A stretch of 64,000 bases of DNA from Ryuthela nishihirai (Eukaryota; Arthropoda; Arachnida; Araneae; Heptathelidae): assembly GCA_038380435.1 (NCBI GenBank), contig JAWZYU010000011.1:73343501-73407500 (forward strand), given 5' to 3'. Both the position numbers and the translations under genes were made by a program. The notes below the pieces were generated by a model. It worked only from the letters and a program-made list of their open reading frames with translations, did no database searches and was not told the DNA's origin. The first letter of the stretch is position 1, and each line of letters opens with the position of its first letter. Of the stretch, positions 23,941 through 35,780 are shown piece by piece.

Positions 23941-25325
23941 CAGTCAGTGTAGCTATGGCATTTACAAAGTTCAGTGACTAATTATTAAGATTTATGTTTT
24001 ATTTTATGAAAATCTTTTAGAATGTACCATATCTTTGGCAGAAGTTCAAGTGAAATAGAAATTTGAAAATGCTTTATATTCCAAGAATAGTTGAAAAAAT
24101 ATTTTTTTGTGTTTTGGGAAAAAAACTGTTTTATGTTTGTAATTAAAGGGCTGTTAGGAGCAAAAGAGTACAGTTTTGTAATTGTTATGAAACTATTCAT
24201 AAAACTGTTTGTTGATCACCAAAGAAAGTTAAGAACTCAGATATGCAACAGCAAGAGCTATTATTACTGTCTAATCAAGTTAAGCAGCAATTAGTGCAAC
24301 TTTGCTCTGTTATAAATTATTGCAATTAAATCAAAACTACTTATAAAAAATGAGTTGTGAATAAATACCTAACAAAAGCAACTGAAATGCTTTTTTCCTG
24401 AAAAGAAACTGTTTTTTAAGAGTACAGATTTCTGTAAACAATAGTGAGCATGTCAATGAATTGTCATGGATATGGTGACATAAAGAGTGCCTAAAGATGG
24501 GCAGCATTTTCTGTTGTAACTGATGAGAGCATGGACATTATATTGACATGGTGCAGCTTTCAGTTTTTAATTGAGGTATTAATAAGGAATTTCAAACAGT
24601 TTTGTGAGTTTGAAAACAGACATACAGATATTTTCTAAATTGGTGACTCTCATTAACTTCTTTGAACTGCCTGGGGAAAAATATTAGGTTTTCAAGTTCA
24701 TCATCATTTCAAGTTATCATCTCTTAACTTTCTTTGATCAACAAACAGTTTTATGTTTAGGTTTTCAAGTTCATCATCAATAAATTAAATATTGATGATG
24801 AACTTGAGTCCAAATGTGCCTGCATTGAGATTTTCTCTACTAACCCCTTCTCTGCATTCAATTGAAAAGAACCAATGAGCTTGAAAAGGGTCACAATCCA
24901 TCAAAAGGCGTGTTAAGTCATGGCTTCCTATATAGGAAAACCATATCCTGTTCATATTAAAGAATATGCTGAAGTCTGATTCAGGTAGAATAACTTGATT
25001 AAATTAATAGCGCACATTCCTTCTTTGTTACAGCTGTTTGCTTGCAGTATAAGTGTTCCCACTTTTATACAATGTCTTGCATGTTATTATGCAAATGAAT
25101 GCAATTAACAGACCTGACGTGCCCATTTTCCCCCCTGGTGGTGACAATTGTAACTAATTTTATTCTTCCCTAAATTGCTTCTGCATGTTCTCATTAAGCT
25201 ACCTACCAATTTTTGTGGTGCTATCTATCTGTCAGACCCCAGAATAGGAAAACTTATTTTATAACTACCCTGTATTTACTCAGAACCTTGTAACAATTAA
25301 TATTTATATTTCAAAGTATGCACCA
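23941..25325. other. AT-rich intron sequence with hairpin
   Basis: No coding signal. It contains a perfect 16-nt inverted repeat (24766-24781 and 24791-24806, CAAGTTCATCATCAAT with a 9-nt loop). A partial direct copy of one arm (AGGTTTTCAAGTTCATCATC) lies near 24687. Confidence 0.55.
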
Positions 25326-26330
25326 TTGTGCTCAAGAGTTTATGACCATCTTTCTGCTAGGTGTTCAATCCTAGCACAGTACCATGCCTTCGGCTTAGAG
25401 GCAAAGAACTCTTTACATCTGCGTTCAATCTCATCCGAATCAGCAAAATGCCACCATGGTAAAAATGAGCCATCGGTAACATCAAAACAGGTAATAATCA
25501 GAAAGGGGGAAGTCAAAACTATATGCTAGGTATGGCAGGAGCTCAATTCCATCAAGTTGATGAAGCTTTACCTGGGTCCGAATGGCAGTATATGGCTTGG
25601 CATTGTTCTGTTGAAGGAGTGCCTGTATTCAGTTGAATAAAGCAGGGTACATTTGCTTCAGTTGTCATACATCTAATCCAGTTGCTCAGAATACAGTTTG
25701 GCATTGACAACCTAGCCATCTGGAACATGTTCAAAGTGTGGATCACACCCTCAAAATTCTACCAGACACACAGCATGACCTTTTTCTTGAAATGGCCACA
25801 TTTGGGAACTTGTAAAGCTGGTTCACCTACATCCAACCATTGATTGGAGTGTCTGGATTACTCGGGTAGATCCACTTCTCATCCCCAGTAACTATCTGCT
25901 TGATGAACTGAGTGTCACATGTATTCTTGAGCAGTTCCTTGCAGACCTCAATGCATCATTGAGCCTGAGCTGGAGTCAATTCTTGCAGCACCTTGTGTCA
26001 TTGTGTGTAGACCTTTCCAATCTTGTGCAGGTGGTCAGTAATGGTGGATTTGGAAACTCTCAGTTCGGATGACAATTTGCAGGTGCTGGTTATTGAATTT
26101 GCTTCAACAGCCATGAGTATGGTGTCTGAATCAACCCAAAGGGCCTTCCTGAACCTTTCTTCCTCTCCAAACTCATGTTACCAACTGCAAGCTTCTTGAA
26201 CCAGATTTGTGCTGTCTGAGTGACCACAACATCTTTGCCTTCGGCTTCATTTATTTTTCAAACTACTTCAGCCATTAAACCCTTTCTTCCAGTAATGGCA
26301 TAACAAAACTAAGATTTAAAACTTCATGGT
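25326..26330 (-). mobile_element. Mariner element, decayed
   Basis: The minus strand reads as a mariner transposase with many stops. From N to C it shows SELRVSKSTITDHLHKIGKV (about 26075-26015), IVTGDEKWIYPSNPD (about 25890, first catalytic Asp in GDEKW), GHFKKKVMLCVWWNFEGVIH (about 25800) and NAKLYSEQLD (about 25700). It ends near ADSDEIERRCKEFF (about 25430). Terminal repeats are not clear. It lies in an ATPase intron and is antisense to the gene. Confidence 0.8.
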
Positions 26331-26662
26331 CTTTTTTTTATACAATGCAATAAATTAAATATTCAACATGTTTCGAAAAACATGTACCATACATGAACCA
26401 GTTTCTCATGCAACCAGCTTTTATACAATCTGCAACATTGACAACCTATCCCATTGAAACTATGCAAATTAAGGACACGAAAGAATACAATGCAAAATCT
26501 TAATCTTTTTCCAGACACCTCAATATTAATAATATCGGCTATTTGTGAGATATATAACATTTTGTGAATTATGCTTTAATTTTAACATATCCTTTGAGTT
26601 TTTAGGGACTAAAGAACTGCTCAAAACAGTCATCTGTTGTAAAAGAACGTCTTTAGCAAAGA
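26331..26662. other. Intron spacer
   Basis: Nothing recognised apart from the left target-site duplication of the next SINE. Confidence 0.4.
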
Positions 26663-27012
26663 ATGCCAGGCTCGTAATCTGTATTTCCCAGGTTTGAGTC
26701 CCAGCTGGGTCATCGGTGAGATTTATCTCCACAAAATTCCCCGCCCTGTCCACAGTCAGTAGGGGGGTGGGCTTAAAAAGGCCACCAGCCATCAGATGGA
26801 ACATTAAACCGTGGCCCTGTGTGGGAGAGCCATACCCTGTGCATGTTAAAGAACATGCTGGATGGCCTTGGCAGGAGGCTACCATCTGTCTCCCAACAGC
26901 TGTTCCAGTGGGTCCCCTCCCCTAACCTTCTCTGAGCCTTTGGGATCCATGTGACCTGGCCATTTAGCCCATGGTGTGCAAAAAAGTGCTGCTCAGAGGT
27001 GAAACAACCCAA
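26663..27012 (+). mobile_element. SINE family 1 copy, 5'-truncated
   Basis: The copy begins inside the tRNA-like head (ATGCCAGGCTCGTAATCTG), so the A box is lost while the B-box-like GGTTTGAGTCC remains. It runs to the AAACAACCCAA end. A 12-bp near-perfect duplication flanks it (CTTTAGCAAAGA at 26651-26662, CTTTAGCAGAGA at 27013-27024). Confidence 0.88.
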
Positions 27013-28667
27013 CTTTAGCAGAGAAGATCAAGTTTAGGCCTTGGGAATATAAATTTACAACCTCCTTGTTATACATCAAGTTCTCTTACCTGCTAGCTCC
27101 TGGCTGCTGAGCTTGGTTGTAGCTTGATAAGTTTCACTGAGAACCCATTTATAAAGTAATTCCTGGAGCATTCCTTTCTCAAAATCATTTAGTTTGAAAT
27201 AGTTGAAGTTCATAGACAGTTTTAAACTATAAAAGCAAATTTTTAAGATTTGCTTGGTAAGTGGATCTTAATTAAAATTTAAGAAATGATTGAGAACATA
27301 AAGTAGTTTTATAGAAATAACAGCTATGATTATGCAAAATATTCATAGTGTTGATATTAAATTATCACAATTTTCAGGCTACTCACGCTTATGTCTTTAG
27401 CTTCTAGTGCAGTGCTTCTCAAACTGAGGGCCACACCTTCCCCAGGGAGCTATGAAGTTTAAGTCAGAGAGTTGCAAGATATTTAAGTATTTGAACAATT
27501 TTTTTTAATTTTTACACCAGTCAAATAATAAGATTGTAACAAAGATTTAAAATCTGTTGCCAGTGACAAAAGTATTACACATGCATTGTTATTATATGGG
27601 TGCATTGTTATTATATGGATAAATTTATTGACATAAATATATACAAAATATTTCATTTAATTGCAGCTAAGTAGGAAAAGCTGATCTACTCACACCTATT
27701 TAGAGATGTGGAAGCCTCTCCATGTTCATCCAGCACGTTTTTTTTTACTTGCACAAATGCTCTTTTAGATTTTTTACACTATGTCTCAATATAGAAATTG
27801 AACAATAAATGGTCATTATGTGTTGTTTTTCTGTTGTTGTTTAATCCAGAGGTTCTCAAAGTGTGGGTCATAACCTCCAGAGGGGAGGGGGAGAGGAGTC
27901 ATGGGTAACTTGAAAGGGGTTGTAAAATGCTGAATAACTATATTGCTACATGAGTGAACTACACATCTACCTGGGTTTGGCGCTTGCTGGTTCAGGCTCT
28001 CCCACACCATGTGGATTACTCTGAGGGTATTCTACCGCCCTGGCCAACCCTTTCCTTAACTTACCAGAATTTTCATATGCTCTACTGTCTACTATTGTCA
28101 GGAGCATTCTGTTGGGAGAATATTCTTTTGTTAATAAAGTTCATCAGTAGTAAAAGAGTGCTGCAAAACTTCCTGTTGGTAGTAAGGAGACAGAAAAGTT
28201 TAGAGCCATTATTTTAGTGCAGGTGCTTATTTTCTGGAAAGGCTACATATATATATATACTTTTCTATATCTTATTGTTGTACCAGCTTGTGGACTTTCT
28301 GAAATGCAAAAACATTTTTCAGGATATTGGAGTGTATATGATTATCTTTAGTATTAAAGAATATGTATGTGTATTGCATTGTATAGCTCTGTATGTGCTC
28401 TTATACAGCCAGGCATAGACACCAATTTACAATACCTTAAGGTTCTGTGGTACCACACTGCTCTTATTTCAGACCAGACTAGTGTGTAGTACCTTAAGGG
28501 ATAATAGCTGTTTAAAATATACTGATTATATTTTTGTATCTGTTTCAGTAATTTATACGCTGTTATTTGGATGAATATTTTTATGATGAGAATAATTATT
28601 GCTAGCTGAAATTTCAATATATGGACCTATGTATTTAAGAGCATAATATTGTAATTTTTTTACATAG
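27013..28667. other. Intron with possible hAT-type ends
   Basis: No gene. Two stretches look like hAT terminal sequences in the same orientation: CAGTGCTTCTCAAACTG (about 27410) and CAGAGGTTCTCAAAGTG (about 27847). Their partner ends were not found. A 20-bp phrase, GTGCATTGTTATTATATGG, is duplicated side by side near 27582-27619. Confidence 0.4.
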
Positions 28668-28757
28668 AATACTCGTGAAGCAATTCGGCGCCATGCCCAA
28701 GAATTTGGAGATTTGCTCAGAAAAGAACATGAAGTTGCTTTAATAATTGATGGAAAG
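28668..28757 (+). CDS. ATP8A: P4-ATPase (ATP8A-like) exon b
   Basis: The 90-bp, phase-0 exon has acceptor TTTTTTACATAG and donor GTAAAT. It encodes 30 residues starting NTREAIRRHAQEFGDLLRK and ending EVALIIDGK. The ALIIDGK-TLKYAL junction with the next exon is a hallmark of ATP8A-class flippases. These enzymes move aminophospholipids to the cytosolic leaflet, working with a CDC50 partner. The segment is in the P domain after the nucleotide-binding domain. Confidence 0.93.
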
Positions 28758-28805
28758 GTAAATGAGAAAGGCTTTAATTAAACTGTTTCCATTGTGGAAT
28801 ATTAA

Positions 28806-30270
28806 CCTTTCCCAGGTCCAGCTATTTTTCACTCTGATCAGGCAAAAAAATTAACTTTTGAACTTTTTTTGCCAAATAACTAATAAAAGGAATTATGCCA
28901 TATTATATGCCAAATTAATCAGCATTTAATTCTGGATTTTCTGAAAATATCCATATATATAATTATCTTAATAGGACTTTTTTAGAGTCATGTAGTAAAA
29001 AAATTCATCTGGAATCACAAATAAAAATTAAAGAAAAAAACTAATAGACAGATATGATTATAATGCAATGGATAGAAAGCTTATTTATTTCTGAATAACA
29101 CAAAAATAAAATTTTACTTGAAATAAGAAAATTACTCCCTTTTCGGAATTTTTTTCACAGTACTATACTTTGAGAAAAGTCCATGCTTTTAGTCAATTGT
29201 TCCGAGTCAGATAAACAAGTCAGCTTTAGAATTTTTTTAAAAAAATAACCAATCAACAGAACTAGGTCATATTATATGCCAAATTGAACAGAACTTAATT
29301 ACGATTTTAATGAAAATAAATAATTTAAACAAATTTACAAGCATGTTGATTTTAATAAGTTTTTTTAATGTGATATGGTGAAAAAATAGATCAGACTATA
29401 CAATTAAGGCTTAATTTTAGAAAACCCAATTAAAAATAATAGTTAAATTATATATTAATCAAAAGGAAATTTCCTCCTGAATAATATGATATTTAACTTG
29501 AAACATGATTTTATTTCATGGGATTTTCTGAACTGGTTATGAAATGGAAAAAAAAATTCTTAGGTACATTTTTTACTAAACATTATGAATTTTTTCTTTG
29601 GGTGTTGAAGTTTGGCAATCTTGGTTAAGTGCAGAAAGGTTTGTGCACCAAAGCAAAAAAAAAATGTTATATCTCATTAGAGTGGCACAGCCAACATACT
29701 GAGATGGAGGGGAGGGGGTACTGTAAACAATCCATTATGGAGTCACTTATAACACACAGAATGGAGATAGTATGTATGAGTCGCTTGCCTCTTGTGCAGT
29801 GAGCCATAACATAATTAAGTGCAGCTGCACCCAAGAAGGATGTTTTCACTTCCAGTTTCAATTTTAAGAGTGGGAAAGATGCGTAGAATGCTGGGAAAAA
29901 ATAATAAAAATAATTCTGGGAATACTGATAGGTTTATGCAGAAAAGAGTGTAAAATGGGATGGTGGGTGGGGAATAGTGGTATGTACTTTGTAATTACTT
30001 CCAAAATCTGCCATTTTTAGAAATAGCAGTTTTTTGTTAAATTTTAGAAGATTTTTGAAAATTTAAGGAAAAATATATTAATAATAGTTCAAATCAGGTG
30101 ATTGTTTCAATACAGAGTAACGTTAACAAACAAATCGGCAATACCATATAGTGCTTCTAAAATATGGCAATCAAATAGCTTATCAAATTATTTATATTGT
30201 AGCTTAATGAAATATGCATCAAATGAAAAAGGAAAATATTATTTTTCAATCTTGAATTATGTATTTTTTT
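28806..30270 (+). repeat. Long intronic repeat R, copy 1
   Basis: About 1.46 kb that is colinear with 49060-50165 plus 52843-53270. Shared landmarks are TGCCAAATAACTAATAAAAG (28868), GTGCACCAAAGCAAAAAAAA (29643), GGCACAGCCAACATACTGAG and TTACTTCCAAAATCTGCC (29995). It also holds an internal repeat: the ATATTATATGCCAAATT block occurs at about 28900 and about 29268. No reading frame or terminal repeats were recognised; it may be a non-autonomous element or a duplicated intron segment. Confidence 0.75.
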
Positions 30271-30524
30271 TGAATAAATGTAAAAAAATTTCGAACAGCA
30301 TCTTTTTTTAATCGAATCTTCATGTGTTGTGCAAAAAAACGTCTATAGACATCCTTGACGAAGAAAGTGTTAATAGAATACATCACTGTTCTTGAAATTT
30401 TTCCTAAAAGAGTTAATAAAAAAATAGTCTGAACAAAAATTACTTGTAGTTTTGATAAGGACTTATTTGAATACATAATTTTTTTTCCATTAATATTTAA
30501 GGTTTTTGAACGATACATTGGCAT

Positions 30525-30850
30525 ACACTGGAAGAAGAGCTGTACACCAGTCTTCTAATATGGTGCAGAGAAACATCCAGTATAGCACTAATATCCAAAC
30601 TTATCCTCCAGTGTTGCAGACTGTACCATAAACTGAACTGTCTACTATAATCATGACCAACAAATTTTGAAAAAGTTGTAGTGGTGACTTCTATTGAGAG
30701 ATAATCTATTGCTGTATTTTCTGTTTATTTTCTGGGTTGCTCTCATAGGTGAACAGCTGATCAGAATCCATTGCAGGTACAAAATTCTCTATTTTTATTG
30801 ACATTGTCAATCCTAAGCTAGATTAATGAGTGTCATACAGAAGTTTTACT
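30525..30850 (+). mobile_element. Ancient RTE-like LINE 5' fragment
   Basis: A diverged match to the LINE 5' region, with CACTGGAAGAAGAGCTGTACA near 30527 and TTTTCTGTTTATTTTCTGGG near 30717. The latter corresponds to the block before the endonuclease. Non-coding. Confidence 0.6.
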
Positions 30851-32664
30851 AATGCTCAAAAGGGAAGTAGATTGCTGATCTTTGTAAAAAATAAAACTGA
30901 AGCATACAATAGTTAAATCTCTCCCTAAATTCATATCCACTTCAAAGGAAGGTAGGCTACTGATTTACCTACTCAATAAAAATTACCAGTGTCCTATCTC
31001 CCATTGAAGTAAATACAAATTTAGTTAGTGATTTCACAATTAGTATTCTTTATTTTATTCTTTTTAGAGGGAGGAAGATAAATATGTTTTGAAAACTACC
31101 TAAGAAATGAATAATTTTAAATTGAAATAGTTAAAGCAATGAAATGCAAATTGCAGGATTTCTACAAACTGAAGTGGATGTTGGAGGAAACAAATATCCC
31201 ACTGCTGCCCTCTGTGATGCCCATGAGTGTCAGTTAATATAGTTATTTGGAAGTGGTGTGATACAACATCCAATAAGTGTTTTTGCATGTAATCTGTGGC
31301 CCACAAAGTTTTTAGCATTTCAATTTAGATTTTTATAATAGTTCTTGAAATTTTGTACAGAATTCTGTAAAGGTTCATCATGAAGCTGAAAAAAAATTGG
31401 ATTGTATAAAAAAAAATTGCTATTGCATTAAGCAACCTTCAACAAAATGTTTTTTCTTCATTTCGTGGATATCCTAAGAGCTAGAACCAGAGAAGATGTG
31501 CTGCATTGGGTTCTAGCACTAAAGAGTGTCTCATTTCAGATTATCATTTAGTAAAATATTAAAAGGAAAAAATGCAAAGGTCTCCAGAATAACACTAGGG
31601 TTGAAAATAGTCAACTTGTTGAAAATTGACAGCTGAAATATAAATTTGTTTTCATAAAGAAACTAAATCCTGTGCAAGGATGTATTAGAATACCCTTGCA
31701 ACATAATCAGCTTACTGTAAAAATTGACTAAAAGAATTACCATTGGAGAGGACTATTATTATTCCCTTTCAAAAGAAAACAAAAAGAAAGGGTGGGGAAG
31801 TAAATTTGGAAATTGAAGAGGAAAATACTGTATTGTTGAGATCATTAAAATTATACAACAAATGATTATCCACTGAATTGAACCATGCGTGACTCCACAA
31901 TTATGGTCTAATTAACTAAGATTCTTTAAAAGTTGCAGCACAATAAAACAGCTTTACTGCATAAGGCAATTAGTGAAAGATACTGTTGTATCTTTTGCAG
32001 ACATTATTTTATAATTGTGGAATATCTGAAGATTTTAAATATGTGCATAAATAGTGTTATTTTTCATATTGATATTTCTCATATTTGAAATAGACTCTGA
32101 TACTTTTGTTCCTTTTTACATGTTCACAAGTTATGTGCTTTGTATGCTATTCCTGTTTGCTGGGAGCATCTGTTTGTGATAACATCTGTGTATAACATAT
32201 TTGTTGGAGATGTGTGAAGCAAAGTCAAAGAGATTGACTACTGATTTATCTACAGGAAGGTGGTCAGAGCATATGTGTGTTGGAAATGAGAAATACCTCT
32301 CCATACTCACACTATGGAGGTGATAGAAAGGAATCAGATTTTTATGACTCCTGCTATGTGGTGCAGTTCGCATACTGAAGAAAGAAGATTTAGATTCACA
32401 CTAGATGTTAAGAAATTAAGACTTTCATCTCTCAGCAGAAAAGTAAGTGACTGCATAGATCAAGGAATTTGATCTGGGTGAGAGAGATATAGGATCTTTA
32501 GATAATTATGTAATTACTGTACAAGCTGTAATTAAAATTTGCTTCAGAACATCACTGTATCTGAAAGTTTACATTTTAAAAACATGTTCCACGAGTGAAA
32601 TGAAATAAAAAATTTAAAAAAAATGCAGGAAAGTTTATATGCCAACATTAGCTGAAGAGAAAAA
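30851..32664. other. Intron sequence, nothing recognised
   Basis: About 1.8 kb of AT-rich sequence with only short random frames. No repeat family from the window matched convincingly. Confidence 0.4.
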
Positions 32665-32668
32665 CGTT

Positions 32669-32770
32669 AGCCATTGATGGTGTAGTGGTTAGCATACTTG
32701 CATGTTACTAGGACATAGGTTCAAATCCTACTCAGGGCAAAACCAATTTTTTTCAGCTTACTCTTTCATG
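32669..32770 (+). repeat. tRNA-derived SINE-like fragment
   Basis: GATGGTGTAGTGGTTAGCAT resembles a pol III A box within a tRNA D arm. It is followed at 31 nt by GGTTCAAATCC, a B box, in tRNA-like spacing. The rest of the cloverleaf is poor and an A/T-rich tail follows, so a SINE or tRNA pseudogene is more likely than a tRNA. Confidence 0.5.
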
Positions 32771-33399
32771 TATAAATAAACTTTTATCACAGGGTGCCTT
32801 GAAACTGACAAGCATACTTTATTACAAGGTTACTTGTCCAGCATGAATTATAACAATAGTAACAAGCAAAGTCAGCATATAGATACAATCTGAGTTGAAG
32901 GGTATCTGAAATTGAAACTTCTCAGCAGAAAAGTCTAATAGCACATGACAGACTGAAATCATTGCAGGTGCTACAGATATTATATATATGTGCAGGGTTC
33001 CATTTGCTGGTTCTTCAGTGGTGAGAGCAAGGGAATGCAAGCAATAATAAAATTAATGTGAAACTAATGATTCAATGTTTGTGTAGATTTTTGCAAATAG
33101 AGCACTTGCAAGTAGCAAAAAAATTGCATTTTCAGGCCCTAAAATATTTTTTCCAGATTTCCTGAAATACATCAATGCTGAAATTGAAACTTTATTTTTT
33201 TGGCTGCAATTCTCGATGCAGTTGGGGAAAAAAAAATTTGGTAATTTAATATTAGTAGGAAATGGGTTAAATGTATTGAAAATTCAGTTTATGTTGTTAT
33301 TATTTATTTCAGGAAATTTTTTCAAAAATTAATATTGCATCATTTACTAAGACAAGTTTATATTTTCCTACTTTTTAATGTTATATCTCTTGTTTTTAG

Positions 33400-33482
33400 A
33401 CATTAAAGTATGCCCTCTCATCTGATGTGAGAAGAGATTTTGTTGACATTGCTTTGTCCTGCAAATCTGTTATATGTTGCAG
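33400..33482 (+). CDS. ATP8A: P4-ATPase (ATP8A-like) exon c
   Basis: The 83-bp exon has acceptor CTTGTTTTTAG and donor GTAAAT. It reads TLKYALSSDVRRDFVDIALS followed by CKSVICC, then AG, the first two bases of an Arg codon completed by the next exon. SCKxVICCRVSP spans the P domain of class-1 flippases. Phase and length fit exons b and d exactly. Confidence 0.95.
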
Positions 33483-33930
33483 GTAAATATTTGTTCTTGT
33501 TTCTGCATTATCTAGTTTTATTTCATATTCAGTGTGGTAAAGCATATTCACTTCATTTTGCCAACAACTGCTCTGATTTCTATACACAGCTGCACTTGAC
33601 AAAGGTAAACTAGGCAATGCCTAAAGGCATATAAATTTGAGGAGTCCCAAACAGGTCCCTCATATTAGAGTGTAAGGAGGTGCAAGGGCCCTTTAATGAA
33701 GCTGTATGCTTTGTGCTTAGGGCCCAAAAATGCATAAACGTGACTTTATTCCTATATAAACCAAACTCTTCATTTTCTCATTTCTCTCTTCATTTTCAAC
33801 ATTATGCTAGCAATTTGTAGGAATTGCTCTGAATTCAATTCATAGATTATATAATAAAATTTTAGATTTCAAATTGATGAATTTTTTATAAACTTTAGAG
33901 TGCTAGTTAATTCAATGTTAGTCTTAGTTC
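33483..33930. other. Intron spacer
   Basis: Nothing recognised; contains an imperfect GGGCCC-containing inverted pair near 33688 and 33721. Confidence 0.4.
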
Positions 33931-34227
33931 AGTTGGGTTGTTTTACCTCTGAGCGGCACTTTTTTGCACACCATGGGCTAAATGGCAAGGTCACATGGAC
34001 CCAGAAGGCTCAGAGAAGGTTGGGGAAGGGGACCCACTGGAACAACTGTTGGGAGACAGATGGTAGCCTCCCGTCAAGGCCATCCAGTGTGTTCTTTAAC
34101 GTGCACAGGGTATGACTCTCCCACATATGGGGTCATGGCTTAATGTCCCATCCGATGGACGGTGGCCTTTCCAAGCCCATCGGTGTCCCCTACTGACCGT
34201 GGGCAGGGCGGAGAATTTTGTGGAGGT
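33931..34227 (-). mobile_element. SINE family 1 copy, 5'-truncated
   Basis: The minus-strand copy keeps the family's 3' end (GTTGGGTTGTTTTACCTCTG) and core up to GAGAATTTTGTGGAGGTA. The tRNA-like head is missing. It is closely similar to the young copy at 56020-56409. No clean flanking duplication was found. Confidence 0.85.
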
Positions 34228-35605
34228 ATTTTTTTACGTTAGTTTTTACATGGAATGAGACCATACTAAATACCCATGTCTTCAGTGGGATAATGTAAAG
34301 CTGTGTTGGGGAGGGAGATTCACAGCTTTACCAAAAAAGGATTTGCATACTAACATGATAGCAGCCTCTCTTGTCCATTCCAGATGGCTGTATCAATATA
34401 AAAAAAATGTGGGCCAAAATTGTTGGTTGCCACTGTGTCCAACTATAGCCAGTCTACCCCTGCTGGAAAATTGTATCCAAGCAACTCTGCTGGGTATGAA
34501 ACAAATTTGAAAAGTTTGATTATCTAAACTCTCAATACTGATTTTTGGTTTAGAAACTTCTGAGATAGAGAGTATTGTGCTGTACCTCTCCAAAGTATGT
34601 TAACTTTGCTGAATAGCTGATGCTCTCAGGTGCCAGGCATTTAATCTTGCCAATAAATTAAACAATGGCTCTTTTTTAATAGTGTTAAATGAAAAAAAAA
34701 ACTTAAACCATTGTCCATTAAAGTTAAAGTAACTCAGATATTAAACAAACTCTGCTCAAGAGAAAAAATAAGAAAGTCAAATCAATTTCATAAAATAACT
34801 GAATGTTTATTAAAAAACTGGACTCGCCAAAAAAAGTTGCACCAAAGAGCAACTCTTCACAAAAATTACTTGGTTTTAGGAAATAAATAGTATAAATTTT
34901 CCATGGGAAACTAGGAGAAAAACATTGCTGTATATTTCAATAAAATTGTACTGTTTAAAGGTTTGTTTAACCCTTTGAAGACTACTGGTACAGCTGTTGT
35001 ACCAGTTAAAAACATTGCAAAAGGATGGCACTGGTATAGCAATTATACCAGCTATTTCTTCCCAGGTACCAGCTCCCCAAGATATGGAAAGTAGTTAAGC
35101 TGATAATGCAAGTAAGTGGTGTTTATGTGACAAGCATTATCCTAGAGTGTAATTTGAGCTGGGGTTTTTGATGAAGGTAGGGGGATGCTTTGTCTCAATT
35201 ATGTCTCGATGGAAGTGTTTGTTTTCCCACCTGTTGAGGCATAAAATGTTTACCAACAGGAGAAAAGGACTAGTGGGAATTGAAATTAGGTGAACTTCAT
35301 GTCCTTTAGGCTCAGAAATTTGGCAGCACAGCTGGCTCCAAAAGGTCAAATAAACTGTGTAATGCTTGAATGACTGTTTTTATCTAAACTAATATAACTG
35401 CTTTTAACTTTTTAATAATTAACGTTTTTGAATTTTTTTTAATTATTGAATGAGCAGAAAATGTTAGAATATGTTCAATAATTTATCATTTTTGGTTAAT
35501 ATTTTTACAATTCTGAGTGCATATTTTGCCATTTTAGTGCATATAATCCAATGTCTATTTATAACAATTTACATAAGAAAATACATTAAATCATTATTAT
35601 GATAG
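34228..35605. other. Intron sequence
   Basis: No gene. Near 34968 the sequence TTAACCCTTTGAAGACTAC resembles a piggyBac-like end, and nearby palindromic phrases (CTGGTACAGCTGTTGTACCAG, with one mismatch) follow it. No partner end was identified before the exon. Confidence 0.4.
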
Positions 35606-35711
35606 GGTATCCCCAATCCAAAAAGCAGAAATAGTGGAAATGGTGAAAACTGCTACACGATCAGTCACTTTAGCCATTGGAGATGGTGCAAATGATGTTG
35701 CCATGATTCAG
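35606..35711 (+). CDS. ATP8A: P4-ATPase (ATP8A-like) exon d, GDGAND hinge
   Basis: The 106-bp exon has acceptor ATTATGATAG and donor GTATTT. Its first base completes Arg from exon c. It reads [20 protein letters not shown] then [21 protein letters not shown] is the conserved P-type ATPase hinge motif, whose Asp residues help place the Mg ion at the phosphorylated Asp. Ends in phase 0. Confidence 0.96.
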
Positions 35712-35780
35712 GTATTTCAGAATATAGTAAATTTGATGTATTATAAAATTCTTTTATTTGCACCACCATCATTCATACAC

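Noticed and set aside
27409..27865. A complete hAT element between the two CAG-starting ends
   Set aside because: Both ends are in the same orientation, so they are not an inverted pair.
32669..32770. Functional tRNA gene
   Set aside because: Only A and B boxes match; acceptor and anticodon stems do not pair.
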